Of a stretch of DNA of 64,000 nucleotides, positions 23,813 to 31,497 are shown one piece after another. Source of the stretch: Chitinophagales bacterium (GTDB taxonomy: Bacteria > Bacteroidota > Bacteroidia > Chitinophagales > Saprospiraceae); the NCBI GenBank assembly GCA_013299105.1, contig JAAFJY010000027.1:1-64000 (forward strand). The letters run 5' to 3'. Numbering within the stretch: the stretch's first letter is position 1; every line of letters starts with the position of its first letter. The notes under the pieces are model-generated. The model saw only the letters and a program-made list of their open reading frames with translations. It was not told the origin of the DNA and ran no database searches. The position numbers and the translations under genes were made by a program.

Positions 23813-26800
23813 ATGAAAATCCGGATGTTACAAACCTTGTTCTGGTTCGTGTTGGTCTGTTGTCAGGGCTTGCTGTACAACCCCTTACAGGCTCAGACTC
23901 CTACAGATCAGGATGAATTGACCCAAAAAATCTGTCTGGAACCCAAGATCACAATTTATGACGGCAACGACGCCACCGTGGTCCCTTTCCCCCATCCCAC
24001 TTTTTTCCAATACGCGGCCAAATGCGACGCCAAATACAAAATCTGCTTGGATTTTGGCTGCGCCCTGACCACCGCATCTCCAACTTACCGCGTAGATGTG
24101 ACGGCTCCCGACGGGACCCTTACCCAGTATCATACGGGTAGCGGCCCCGCTTGGTGTTTTGGGCACCAGTTCAACCAATCGGGCATCCATGCGGTCACGG
24201 TTAAGTTCTACTGCGGGCGTCAATTGTGCCACACCGTTACTTTTCTAGTTCATGTATGCGATTGCCCCTGTGAATGTGGCAAGATGCAGCACTATACTTT
24301 CAATGCTCCCAATTGGCGTAAAGGCATCGACGTTAAGTGCGACAGCACCTACGAATTCTGTGCCAAAGACAGCGTGTACCTGAGCGGCAAGTACCTGTGC
24401 CGTGGCGATTGCAAAGCCAAGTACCAATACTACATCAACAATGCAGCTCAAGCGCCTAATACTACGGGTTACCTGAAACTGCCCTCTACTCCTGGAATTT
24501 ATACCATCACTTTGGTGGTGACTTGCGGTGAAAAAACCTGTTACAAGTGTGCTTTCCGCGTGACGATCAAAGACTGTGAACAAGATTGCTGCGGAAAATG
24601 GGAAAATACCCCCGACCTGTTCAACGATACCCACAAGTACAAAGACGTTTGCGACAAAGGATTTGAAGTGCCCTGCGGAAAATACAACCTGGTAGGCAAT
24701 TACCTCTGCAAAGGCAACTGCAAACCGACTTACGATATTACGGTTACACCTGCAAGCGGTGGCCCAGCCGTTTATACCAGCCTCAACGACGCTACCCTAA
24801 ACGAAGTCATTCCTTTCACCACCGATGGCGGCTATCTGGTAACGGTAGTAGTGAAATGCGATGGCAAGATTTGCGACCGCTGCATTTTCAAAGTGTTTGT
24901 ATATGGTTGCAAGTGTGAATGTCCAAAAGAAGGTCTGGGCTGGAAGCCTCTCCAACTCAATGCTGGCCCGATTGCCCAGCCACTGCAATGTGGCAAGATT
25001 TACCCGGTCAACTGCAATGTGAAGTATGAATTCCTGGCAGGCTATAATTGTGCTGGTGCTGATTGCGAAGCAAAGATTGTAGGACAGGTGATCGCACCTG
25101 ATGGTACAACCACGCCTTTCAGCGGTGGATCGATCAGCCTGCCAATCATGTTTACCCAAACGGGGACTTACTGGATTTCGATGCAGCCTTATTGCGATGG
25201 CAAACCCTGCCCACCATGTCGCATTGGCTTCAAAGTAGAATGCCCACCCCAGGATTGCTGTGGCGAATGGGTGAAAAAACCGATCCTGAGTGGCAATGGC
25301 ATCTCTTTGGATGACCTGTGCGGCAAAGGCTTTGGCCTCAAGTGTGGCAAATACCTGTTGGACGGTGCTTACCGCTGCAAAGGCAATTGCCAGGCTACTT
25401 ACGACATCACCGTACAGCCTGCCAGCGGCGGCCCAGCCATTTATACCAGCCTGAACGACGCTACCTTGGCCGAAGTGATCAACTTTGGCAGCAATGGGGC
25501 CTATATCGTGACCATCATCGTAAAATGCGATGGCAAAGTATGCGATACTTGCCGATTTGAAGTAAAAGTTGAAGGCTGCAAGTGCGATTGTGCACCACAA
25601 GGCCAGGGCTGGAGAACTGCACTGCAAGGTGGCACCGACGCCGATGTAAGCCAAATCCTCAAGTGTGGTGAGACTTACAACGTCAAGTGCAATACCAAGT
25701 ACAATTTCATCGCGGCTTATGCCTGCGTTGGCGACGATTGCCAGGCCAAGATCGAAGGTAAAATTGTAGCGCCTGACGGCAGCAGCACTCCTTTCAGCAG
25801 CGCAAGCCCGCTGAACCAAAGCGTGGTGTTTACCCAAACGGGTCTCTACACCATCATCCTGCAACCTTACTGCGATGGCAAACCTTGCGAGCCTTGCCGG
25901 ATTTTCTTCAAAGTCGAATGCCCACAAGATTGCTGCGGCGAATGGGAGAAAAAACCACAATTGCGCTTTGAAGGCGGAGCCATTGAAGATGTTTGTGGCA
26001 AAGGTTTTGAACTGAGTTGTGGCAAATACCTGCTGCAAGGTTTGTACCGCTGCAAAGGCAATTGCAAGGCGACTTACGATGTCGTGTTCAAAGATGCTAC
26101 GACTGGCAGTGTATTGTATTCCAGCTTCAACGATGCGTCTTTGGCCGAAGTTATTGATATTCCTTACAATGGTTTCTTCTATGTGAGCATTGTAGTGAAA
26201 TGCGACGGTAAAGTTTGCGAAACTTGTGAATTCAAGTTCAAAGTCAACGACTGCAAATGCGAGTGCCCAAAGGAAGGCGAAGGTTGGAAAATCGGCCTTT
26301 TGTCTTCCACTGCAACGGGTACCGCTGGCATCGCGATCAAGTGTGGTGAAACTTACGAAGCCAAGTGCAACGTGAAGTACAACCTCGTCGCTGCTTTTGC
26401 TTGCGTAGGTGAAAACTGCCAAGCCAAAATCGAAGGCAAAATCATTGCCCCCGATGGCAGCACCCAGGCTTTGGGCGGCGCTGCGATCAACGAATCCGTA
26501 GTATTTACCCAAAGTGGCGTTTACACAGTGTTCCTGCAACCATACTGCGACGGCAAACCTTGCCCACCTTGTCGTTTCCAAATCAAAGTAGATTGTCCAC
26601 CTAGCGATTGCTGCGGCCAGTGGGAGAAAAAGCCTAGTCTTTCTAACTTGACCACGATCGTAAGTGGCATTTGCGACCAGGGCTTCGAGCTCAAGTGCGG
26701 CAGCTACCAGTTGCAAGGCTTGTACATCTGCAAAGGCAATTGCAAGGCCAGCTATGACATCCGCATCTTCAAGTCTGATGGCACGCCATTCTACACCAGC

Positions 26801-29239
26801 CTGAACGACGCTACCCTGAGCGAAGCATTGAATTTCACCGCCAATGGTGGTTACTATGGCTCGATCGTGGTAAAATGTGACGGCAAAGAATGCGAAAAGT
26901 GTGAATTCAAATTCGTAGTAAGCGGATGCCCACAAGAAGACTGCTGCGGCGAATGGGAGAAAAAGCCTGAGTTTTTTACCCAGGGCAATACCATCACCAA
27001 TGTGTGTGGCAATGGTTTTGGTGTAAAATGTGGCAAATACATCCTGCAAGGCGCTTACCGCTGCAAAGGCAACTGCAAAGCAACTTACGACATCACGATC
27101 TTCAATTCAGACGGTACACCATTCTACACCAGCCTGAACGACGCCAGCCTGAACGAAGTGTTGAATTTTACCGCCAACGGTGGCTACTATGGCTACATCG
27201 TGGTAAAATGTGACGGCAAAGAATGTGAGAAATGTGCATTCAAGTTCTTGGTTGAAGGTTGCCCACAAGAAGATTGCTGCGGCCAATGGGAACGCAAACC
27301 AACCCTGCACAGCCAAACTGGCGTTTTGGACGGCATTTGTGGCAAAACCATCACCGTCAAGTGCGACAAGTACTCAATCTTGGGCTCGTACAAGTGCAAA
27401 GGTGAGTGCAAGCCAAGCTTCGATATCACCGTGAAGCCTACCAATGGCGGCCCACTGTTTTACAGCAGTCTGAATGACGCCACGCTGAACGAATCCCTGA
27501 ATTTCACTACCAATGGCATCTATGAAGTCAGCATCGTAGTGAAATGCGGTGGCAAACCTTGCGACACTTGTGTATTCAAAGTAATCGTAGAATGTCCTCA
27601 AGACTGCTGCGGTGAGTGGCTGAAAAAACCCATCTTGGCTGGCAATGGCCAGGTTTGGGACGGCCTCTGCGGCAAAGGTTTAGAAATCAAGTGCGGCAAG
27701 TACGAGCTCGCTGGCTTGTACCAGTGCAAAGGCGACTGCAAAGCCACCTACGACATCTACGTGAATCCATCATCGGGCGGCCCAGCGATCTACGGATCAA
27801 TGAACGACGCTACGCTGAATGAGGTGATCAACTTCGGCACCAACGGCACCTATGTAGTGACCATTGTGGTGAAATGTGGTGGCAAAATCTGCGACAAGTG
27901 CGAGTTCAAAGTCACCGTATCGGGTTGTACCTGCACTTGCCCTCCACAAGGCCAGGGTTGGGAAAAGCTCCAACTCAACGTGGCTGGCAATATCACCAAT
28001 GTGAAGTGTGGTGAAACCTACGCCGCCAAATGCAACCAATTGTATTTTGTAGAAGCCATTTTCAACTGCAACGGTGGTGGCGACTGCGAAAACATCAAAG
28101 GCTCGATCATCGCGCCCAATGGCACGGTTACGCCATTTTCTGGTGGTGATTATGTAGGAGTGCCCGTGATTTTCAACCAAAGTGGTACTTACACGGTGCT
28201 TTTGCAGCCTTACTGTGGCGGTGTTCCTTGTGCTCCATGTCGTTTCTTCGTGAAGGTCGATTGCCCACAAACCGATTGCTGTGGCCAGTGGGAAAAAGCC
28301 CCAACCCTGAGCGGCAATGGCATCAACTTGAGCAACTTGTGCGACAAGAGCTTTGAACTGAAGTGTGGCAAGTATGAACTGAACGGCCTTTACATCTGCA
28401 AAGGCGATTGCAAAGCCAGCTACAACGTAAAAGTGGTGCGCGACGGCAACGTAGCGATTTACAGCAGCACCAATGATGCTACCTTGAACGAGGTGATCCC
28501 ATTCCTGGTGAACGGCACTTATGAGGTGTACATCGAAGTGAAATGCGGCGACAAAGTATGTGCCAAATGCTACTTCAGGGTGAAAGTAGGCGATTGCAAG
28601 TGCGACTGCCCCGCTGAAACCACTGGCACGAATCCTTGGACTTCCTTGCAGTACGTGAACAACAACGTCAACACCAAGCTGAAGTGTGGCGATACCACTA
28701 AAGTGAAGTGCAACAAGCTCGATACTTTGCTGGCGGTGTACAACTGTGCAGGCAACAATGAGCAGTGCGGCAGCATCAAAGCTACCATCACTTCACCACA
28801 AGGCGTTAGCACTACTTTTGTACTGAATGCACCCGCCAAGGTCATCCCACTGCCGCTGCTGCGCAATGGCTTGTGGAAAGTACAACTGGAGGCCCGCTGC
28901 GGTGACAAAGTGTGCAACAAGTGCGTACTGTACTTCAATGTTGCAGGTTGTTTGGTGATCGACACTCCCGTGCTCAATTTGCCCAACAACTTCGACAACG
29001 AAGTGAAGTTCAAAGCCTTCCCCAATCCAACCAATGGCACCTTGAATGTCGATTTGCCAGAAACGGATGGAGAAAGCTACCAACTGATCGTTCGCGACCT
29101 GAGTGGCAAGGTACTCTTGCAGCAGAAGTCCCAAAGTGCACGCGAAAACTTGTCGCTCGAAAACCTGGCTCGGGGAACTTACTTCCTGGAGGCTACTTCG
29201 AGCAAGAATCGCTTCAAGACTTTGATTGTGCGGCAGTAA
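23813..29239 (+). CDS. Giant secreted cysteine-rich repeat protein with T9SS sorting domain
   Basis: A 1808-residue protein with an N-terminal signal peptide (MLQTLFWFVLVCCQGLLYNP, then LQAQT). Two divergent N-terminal modules are followed from about residue 258 by two ~110-residue module types. A opens DCCG(E/Q)W and contains a (Y/R)xCKG(N/D)CKA(T/S)Y strand, SLNDATLNE and VVKC(D/G)GK; B contains GQGW-like starts, KCGETY, IAPDG and LQPYCDGKPCPPCR. The order is A-B-A-B-A-B-A-A-A-A-B-A-B. Each A has about ten cysteines, probably disulfide-bonded. The end (KAFPNPTNGTLNVDLPE to LIVRQ) is a T9SS type A sorting domain, so it should be exported and attached at the cell surface. A structural or adhesive role is inference. 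Confidence 0.9.
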   Translation: MKIRMLQTLFWFVLVCCQGLLYNPLQAQTPTDQDELTQKICLEPKITIYDGNDATVVPFPHPTFFQYAAKCDAKYKICLDFGCALTTASPTYRVDVTAPDGTLTQYHTGSGPAWCFGHQFNQSGIHAVTVKFYCGRQLCHTVTFLVHVCDCPCECGKMQHYTFNAPNWRKGIDVKCDSTYEFCAKDSVYLSGKYLCRGDCKAKYQYYINNAAQAPNTTGYLKLPSTPGIYTITLVVTCGEKTCYKCAFRVTIKDCEQDCCGKWENTPDLFNDTHKYKDVCDKGFEVPCGKYNLVGNYLCKGNCKPTYDITVTPASGGPAVYTSLNDATLNEVIPFTTDGGYLVTVVVKCDGKICDRCIFKVFVYGCKCECPKEGLGWKPLQLNAGPIAQPLQCGKIYPVNCNVKYEFLAGYNCAGADCEAKIVGQVIAPDGTTTPFSGGSISLPIMFTQTGTYWISMQPYCDGKPCPPCRIGFKVECPPQDCCGEWVKKPILSGNGISLDDLCGKGFGLKCGKYLLDGAYRCKGNCQATYDITVQPASGGPAIYTSLNDATLAEVINFGSNGAYIVTIIVKCDGKVCDTCRFEVKVEGCKCDCAPQGQGWRTALQGGTDADVSQILKCGETYNVKCNTKYNFIAAYACVGDDCQAKIEGKIVAPDGSSTPFSSASPLNQSVVFTQTGLYTIILQPYCDGKPCEPCRIFFKVECPQDCCGEWEKKPQLRFEGGAIEDVCGKGFELSCGKYLLQGLYRCKGNCKATYDVVFKDATTGSVLYSSFNDASLAEVIDIPYNGFFYVSIVVKCDGKVCETCEFKFKVNDCKCECPKEGEGWKIGLLSSTATGTAGIAIKCGETYEAKCNVKYNLVAAFACVGENCQAKIEGKIIAPDGSTQALGGAAINESVVFTQSGVYTVFLQPYCDGKPCPPCRFQIKVDCPPSDCCGQWEKKPSLSNLTTIVSGICDQGFELKCGSYQLQGLYICKGNCKASYDIRIFKSDGTPFYTSLNDATLSEALNFTANGGYYGSIVVKCDGKECEKCEFKFVVSGCPQEDCCGEWEKKPEFFTQGNTITNVCGNGFGVKCGKYILQGAYRCKGNCKATYDITIFNSDGTPFYTSLNDASLNEVLNFTANGGYYGYIVVKCDGKECEKCAFKFLVEGCPQEDCCGQWERKPTLHSQTGVLDGICGKTITVKCDKYSILGSYKCKGECKPSFDITVKPTNGGPLFYSSLNDATLNESLNFTTNGIYEVSIVVKCGGKPCDTCVFKVIVECPQDCCGEWLKKPILAGNGQVWDGLCGKGLEIKCGKYELAGLYQCKGDCKATYDIYVNPSSGGPAIYGSMNDATLNEVINFGTNGTYVVTIVVKCGGKICDKCEFKVTVSGCTCTCPPQGQGWEKLQLNVAGNITNVKCGETYAAKCNQLYFVEAIFNCNGGGDCENIKGSIIAPNGTVTPFSGGDYVGVPVIFNQSGTYTVLLQPYCGGVPCAPCRFFVKVDCPQTDCCGQWEKAPTLSGNGINLSNLCDKSFELKCGKYELNGLYICKGDCKASYNVKVVRDGNVAIYSSTNDATLNEVIPFLVNGTYEVYIEVKCGDKVCAKCYFRVKVGDCKCDCPAETTGTNPWTSLQYVNNNVNTKLKCGDTTKVKCNKLDTLLAVYNCAGNNEQCGSIKATITSPQGVSTTFVLNAPAKVIPLPLLRNGLWKVQLEARCGDKVCNKCVLYFNVAGCLVIDTPVLNLPNNFDNEVKFKAFPNPTNGTLNVDLPETDGESYQLIVRDLSGKVLLQQKSQSARENLSLENLARGTYFLEATSSKNRFKTLIVRQ
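24584..28990 (+). repeat. Thirteen-module internal repeat (A and B types)
   Basis: Approximate module starts: A 24584, B 24911, A 25253, B 25577, A 25928, B 26252, A 26605, A 26939, A 27272, A 27602, B 27927, A 28273, B 28597. A modules are about 324-335 bp and B modules about 340-375 bp. The four successive A modules from 26605 to 27926 break the alternation; the modules at 26605 and 26939 are especially alike (both carry a DGTPFYTSLNDA segment), which points to recent tandem duplication there. Confidence 0.8.
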
Positions 29240-29252
29240 GCCACTGTGATTT

Positions 29253-29388
29253 GTAAGAATTGACAACTACGTCGCCCCACTCACGCGGTGCCAATTGGGA
29301 ACACGGATTTAACGGATGCAACGAATCTTCACGGATTTCAAACATGACGTTGACCCCACTACTCAAAATCTTAGTTGTCAATTCTTAC
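29253..29388. mobile_element. 136-bp MITE-like element with perfect 17-bp terminal inverted repeats
   Basis: GTAAGAATTGACAACTA (29253-29269) reappears as its exact reverse complement at 29372-29388. The interior contains two related CACGGATTT units (near 29303 and 29331) and no coding frame. Size, perfect termini and lack of coding fit a miniature inverted-repeat element. It begins 14 nt after the giant gene. Clear target-site duplications are not seen. Confidence 0.5.
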
Positions 29389-29472
29389 CTGAAAATAATG
29401 AGTGTGTTTGGCCTTGGGAGATTGAAGCTAAAAATGAGAACCTTTTCGTTCAGGCAAGGCGCAAAAAGCGGA

Positions 29473-29532
29473 GTTATGCAGCGCATAATGAGCATTTTTG
29501 TAACGAAGCCTGGGCGGAAAGGGGCCATTTTG
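29473..29532 (+). repeat. TTATGCAGCGCATAATG repeat, copy 2
   Basis: It shares GTTATGCAGCGCATAATG at its start and AAAGGGGCCATTTT at its end with 11643-11712; the middle differs in length and sequence. Confidence 0.65.
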
Positions 29533-29586
29533 GGCCAATCTACAAAGGAGAAACCCACTGAAAAAAAATGTAGTCCCATTAACCGG

Positions 29587-29654
29587 ACGGGCGGCGGCTC
29601 TCTATTCTCAATGACCCTGACATAATCCCAGAACAAGCCGCCCGTTTCTTTTTT
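29587..29654 (+). terminator. Terminator-like stem with long loop
   Basis: ACGGGCGGC (29587-29595) pairs with GCCGCCCGT (29637-29645) and TTCTTTTTTC follows. The 41-nt loop is long for an intrinsic terminator and may be an attenuator-type structure. It would stop transcripts read through from the giant gene. Confidence 0.6.
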
Positions 29655-29711
29655 CTTCAGCGCCCAAACACGGTGAAAGCCGGGTTTGGGTGTTGTATTT
29701 TGGGGAGAATG

Positions 29712-30233
29712 CTACCTTCCTAAATTCCGCAGCCGAATCATCGAAAAATGCAAGGTGGAATTTTTTACGGTTTCTGCTACTGCTTTCAAGTCACTGACCA
29801 ATTCGAACTCCAGGTTATTTCTTTTGGCTAACTCATCTAAAATATCGTCGATTTGCCAAGTCCTGATTGGCTTTTCTATTTTGGTAGAAACGTAATAATC
29901 CGCTACCTGATCAAGTAAATTAAAGTTTTGTCCATCAAATTCATAGCCGTACAAAGTGGTGCTTTTGATGGTGTCCAGCCAGTCTTTCTGCACAAAAATT
30001 TTGTAAGCCTTGTTACGGCAAATAAATTGATCCAGCTCTGCTTGGCTCGTCAACTCGGATGCATAGCAACATACCCTCGGACAATCTCTGGGCAGCAAAT
30101 AATTGTGCAGCAGTTTTTCACCAATTCCAAAAACTACGGGCTGGTCTAACCCCTCAAAATGCGATGGTGAAGGTCTGGGAATGAATAGTTCAATCCCTGG
30201 AGTTTCGCTGATGTGGAAGATGTGAGTTGGCAA
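29712..30233 (-). CDS. DUF6886-like protein
   Basis: A 173-residue soluble protein. Its N-terminus (FHISETPGIELFIPRPSPSH, then QPVVFGIGEKLLHNYLLPRDCPRVCCY) follows the pattern I know from DUF6886 proteins: a His-Phe-Ser-E start, PRPPP, a P-x-V-W/F-x-I-x-E stretch and a PRDCPR motif. The fold is thought to be small and enzyme-like, but no activity is known. It is a single gene beside a toxin-antitoxin pair, in a region rich in repeats, so it may be part of variable gene content. Confidence 0.65.
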   Translation of the reverse strand: MPTHIFHISETPGIELFIPRPSPSHFEGLDQPVVFGIGEKLLHNYLLPRDCPRVCCYASELTSQAELDQFICRNKAYKIFVQKDWLDTIKSTTLYGYEFDGQNFNLLDQVADYYVSTKIEKPIRTWQIDDILDELAKRNNLEFELVSDLKAVAETVKNSTLHFSMIRLRNLGR

Positions 30234-30271
30234 GGTGCTTAGATGATAAAACTAGCATGACTAAAAACATG

Positions 30272-30355
30272 AGAATCGTCCGATTCTTCACACTAGTGGT
30301 CCAAATTGTAAATCTGCCCCAAGTTCCACGGGGTATTTGTAATTCGTACCACTAG
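30272..30355. repeat. Small inverted repeats and 27-bp dispersed repeat
   Basis: AGAATCG/CGATTCT (30272-30287) forms a tight hairpin. A 27-bp block at 30292-30318, starting ACTAGTGGTCC, recurs in reverse complement at 40104-40130 with one mismatch. CTAGTGGT near 30293 and ACCACTAG near 30348 are inverted copies of each other. Confidence 0.6.
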
Positions 30356-30366
30356 GAGAAATAAGT

Positions 30367-30419
30367 GAGTGTATAAAAATAAAGCGATCCAAACAAATTG
30401 GAGTGGTTTATTTTAGCTC
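30367..30419. repeat. Miniature derivative of the ~140-bp hairpin repeat
   Basis: It keeps the outer ends of the larger element: GAGTGTATAAAAATAA at the left and TTATTTTAGCTC at the right, with only about 25 nt between. It lies just after the stop codon of the PIN toxin gene, where it could end transcription. Confidence 0.5.
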
Positions 30420-30439
30420 TATTACTACGGATTGTTTTC

Positions 30440-30847
30440 TTAAAGTATTTGAACAAAATCCTGGTAGGTCAGGATTTTTAGTTGCTCAACTGGGTTTAAA
30501 ATCAGTAAATCAACATCTCCAGTTATCAAATAGTCTGCTTTTCCATCCAAAGCAAGGTTGAGTAAAAAATTGTCCTTTTCATCTCTACAAAGCTGAACGT
30601 CACTTGTTGCTGCAACTTGCTCACCATAGGCTTCGAAGCTGAGTAATAAGTCCTCTATATCATCTGCTTGAAAATATTTTCGGAACTTTGGCCGCAAAGC
30701 CACCTCAGTGAATTCTTGAATCAACCTATCACAAAAGAGTAGCACAATTTGATCCGTTTCAAATAGTTGATCAATAGCGTCGTATTTTTTGGAAATAAGA
30801 AAACTGATCCAAAGATTAGTGTCTAGAACTACTCTAATCCTTTGCAT
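30440..30847 (-). CDS. PIN-domain toxin of a type II toxin-antitoxin pair
   Basis: A 135-residue PIN-family (COG1569-type) ribonuclease. The acidic active-site residues are VVLDTNLWIS near the start, an EF(T)EV segment, DEKDNFLLNLAL and the LITGDVDLL motif. The ATG at 30847 lies inside the end of the antitoxin gene (14-nt overlap), so the two are translationally coupled. A GTG further upstream would put the start deeper into the antitoxin gene and is less likely. Expected role: RNA cleavage when the antitoxin is lost. Confidence 0.85.
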   Translation of the reverse strand: MQRIRVVLDTNLWISFLISKKYDAIDQLFETDQIVLLFCDRLIQEFTEVALRPKFRKYFQADDIEDLLLSFEAYGEQVAATSDVQLCRDEKDNFLLNLALDGKADYLITGDVDLLILNPVEQLKILTYQDFVQIL

Positions 30848-31067
30848 GCTTTCTTTGCTGCTTGGTCCTGACAATAGCTACCTCTCTTGCAATTTCTTCT
30901 TCGCTCAGCACAGGTACTTCTTCTGCTCTGGACCGAAGACGTTCTAAAATCTGTTGAAAAGAGTGCTTAGGGGAAGCAGGTCTGATGCGAATTAAATTCA
31001 AACGTGCCAATTCTTCTAAAAGCTTTTCAGCTTCAGGGTTGAGTAAGTCTATTTGAAACGATAGCAT
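30834..31067 (-). CDS. Antitoxin partner of the PIN toxin
   Basis: A 77-residue protein starting at the ATG at 31067 (MLSFQIDLLNPEAEKLLEEL). The N-terminus looks like a small DNA-binding/dimerisation domain with LEELARLNLIRI; the charged tail (LRSRAEEVPVLSEEEIAREV, then KTKQQRKHAKD-like) is the kind that wraps a PIN toxin. It precedes and overlaps the toxin gene as usual for such pairs. An upstream start (31142) would add 25 residues with no family support. Confidence 0.75.
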   Translation of the reverse strand: MLSFQIDLLNPEAEKLLEELARLNLIRIRPASPKHSFQQILERLRSRAEEVPVLSEEEIAREVAIVRTKQQRKHAKD

Positions 31068-31270
31068 GCAAAAGGATTTATTACCAGACCTAGGTTCTAC
31101 AAATTTGATGGTTTTATCGGTGTAAAACAAGTAGAGCGACACTTTTCTACGCTAAAAACTACGGCCAGAGCAATTGACACCAATTTTCTTATAAACTGCC
31201 AGATATGTATGTCTTGTGTCAAAAATACGCCAGCAATCCTGTAAATTCTGCTTCAGACAACAAATTAAGC

Positions 31271-31415
31271 TAAGGGAGCGTAAAAAAATAAGGTGGACGG
31301 ATTTGTGTTTAGTAAAAAAAGATAAGCAACTGACTGGAAGGAGGTTGTGTTCTTTTTTTACTAAACCTCAAAAGCAAATGTGTCCAACTTATTTTAGCTC
31401 AAATACTAAAAAACA
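31271..31415 (+). repeat. ~140-bp hairpin repeat element, copy B
   Basis: This copy begins TAAGGGAGCGTAAAA and ends near ATTTTAGCTCAAATACTAAA. It is closely similar along its length to copies A and C. An inner inverted pair, GTTTAGTAAAAAAAG and CTTTTTTTACTAAAC, makes the middle of the hairpin nearly perfect. Confidence 0.75.
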
Positions 31416-31439
31416 GAGGCGCAATTCCTCACGCCTCTG
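31405..31439 (-). terminator. Intrinsic terminator of the DUF1800-DUF1501 operon
   Basis: On the minus strand CAGAGGCG pairs with CGCCTCTG (31439-31432 with 31421-31414) and a T6 run follows. Its T-run overlaps the right end of repeat copy B. Confidence 0.8.
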
Positions 31440-31497
31440 CCATCCACGAATGTATGTTCGTCAAATTACCGATAAGTATGTGTTGTTTTCTTTGTTG

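Larger units (their letters stand above)
29240..29711. other. Repeat-rich spacer after the giant gene
   Basis: No gene is supported. It contains a 136-bp element with terminal inverted repeats (29253-29388), copy 2 of the TTATGCAGCGCATAATG repeat (29473-29532) and a terminator-like stem (29587-29654). A second stem, CCCAAAC/GTTTGGG, lies at about 29663-29690. Confidence 0.5.
31068..31497. other. Spacer with repeat elements between antitoxin and DUF1501 genes
   Basis: No gene is supported. It holds a short fragment of the AATTCTG/TTCAGAC repeat (31235-31259), copy B of the ~140-bp hairpin element (31271-31415), and the terminator of the DUF1501 operon (31405-31439). Confidence 0.6.

Noticed and set aside
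24797-27049. 750-codon open frame antisense to the giant repeat gene
   Set aside because: It mirrors the repeated codon pattern of the sense gene; its Phe/Ala/Ile-rich repeats are the complement of Lys/Cys/Gly-rich modules. The sense frame has a signal peptide, fixed cysteines and a T9SS domain.
24584-28990. Regular ~330-bp periodicity suggestive of a CRISPR or satellite array
   Set aside because: The period is a protein module: the frame is continuous, differences are mostly at synonymous or tolerant positions, and no short constant repeat with unique spacers exists.
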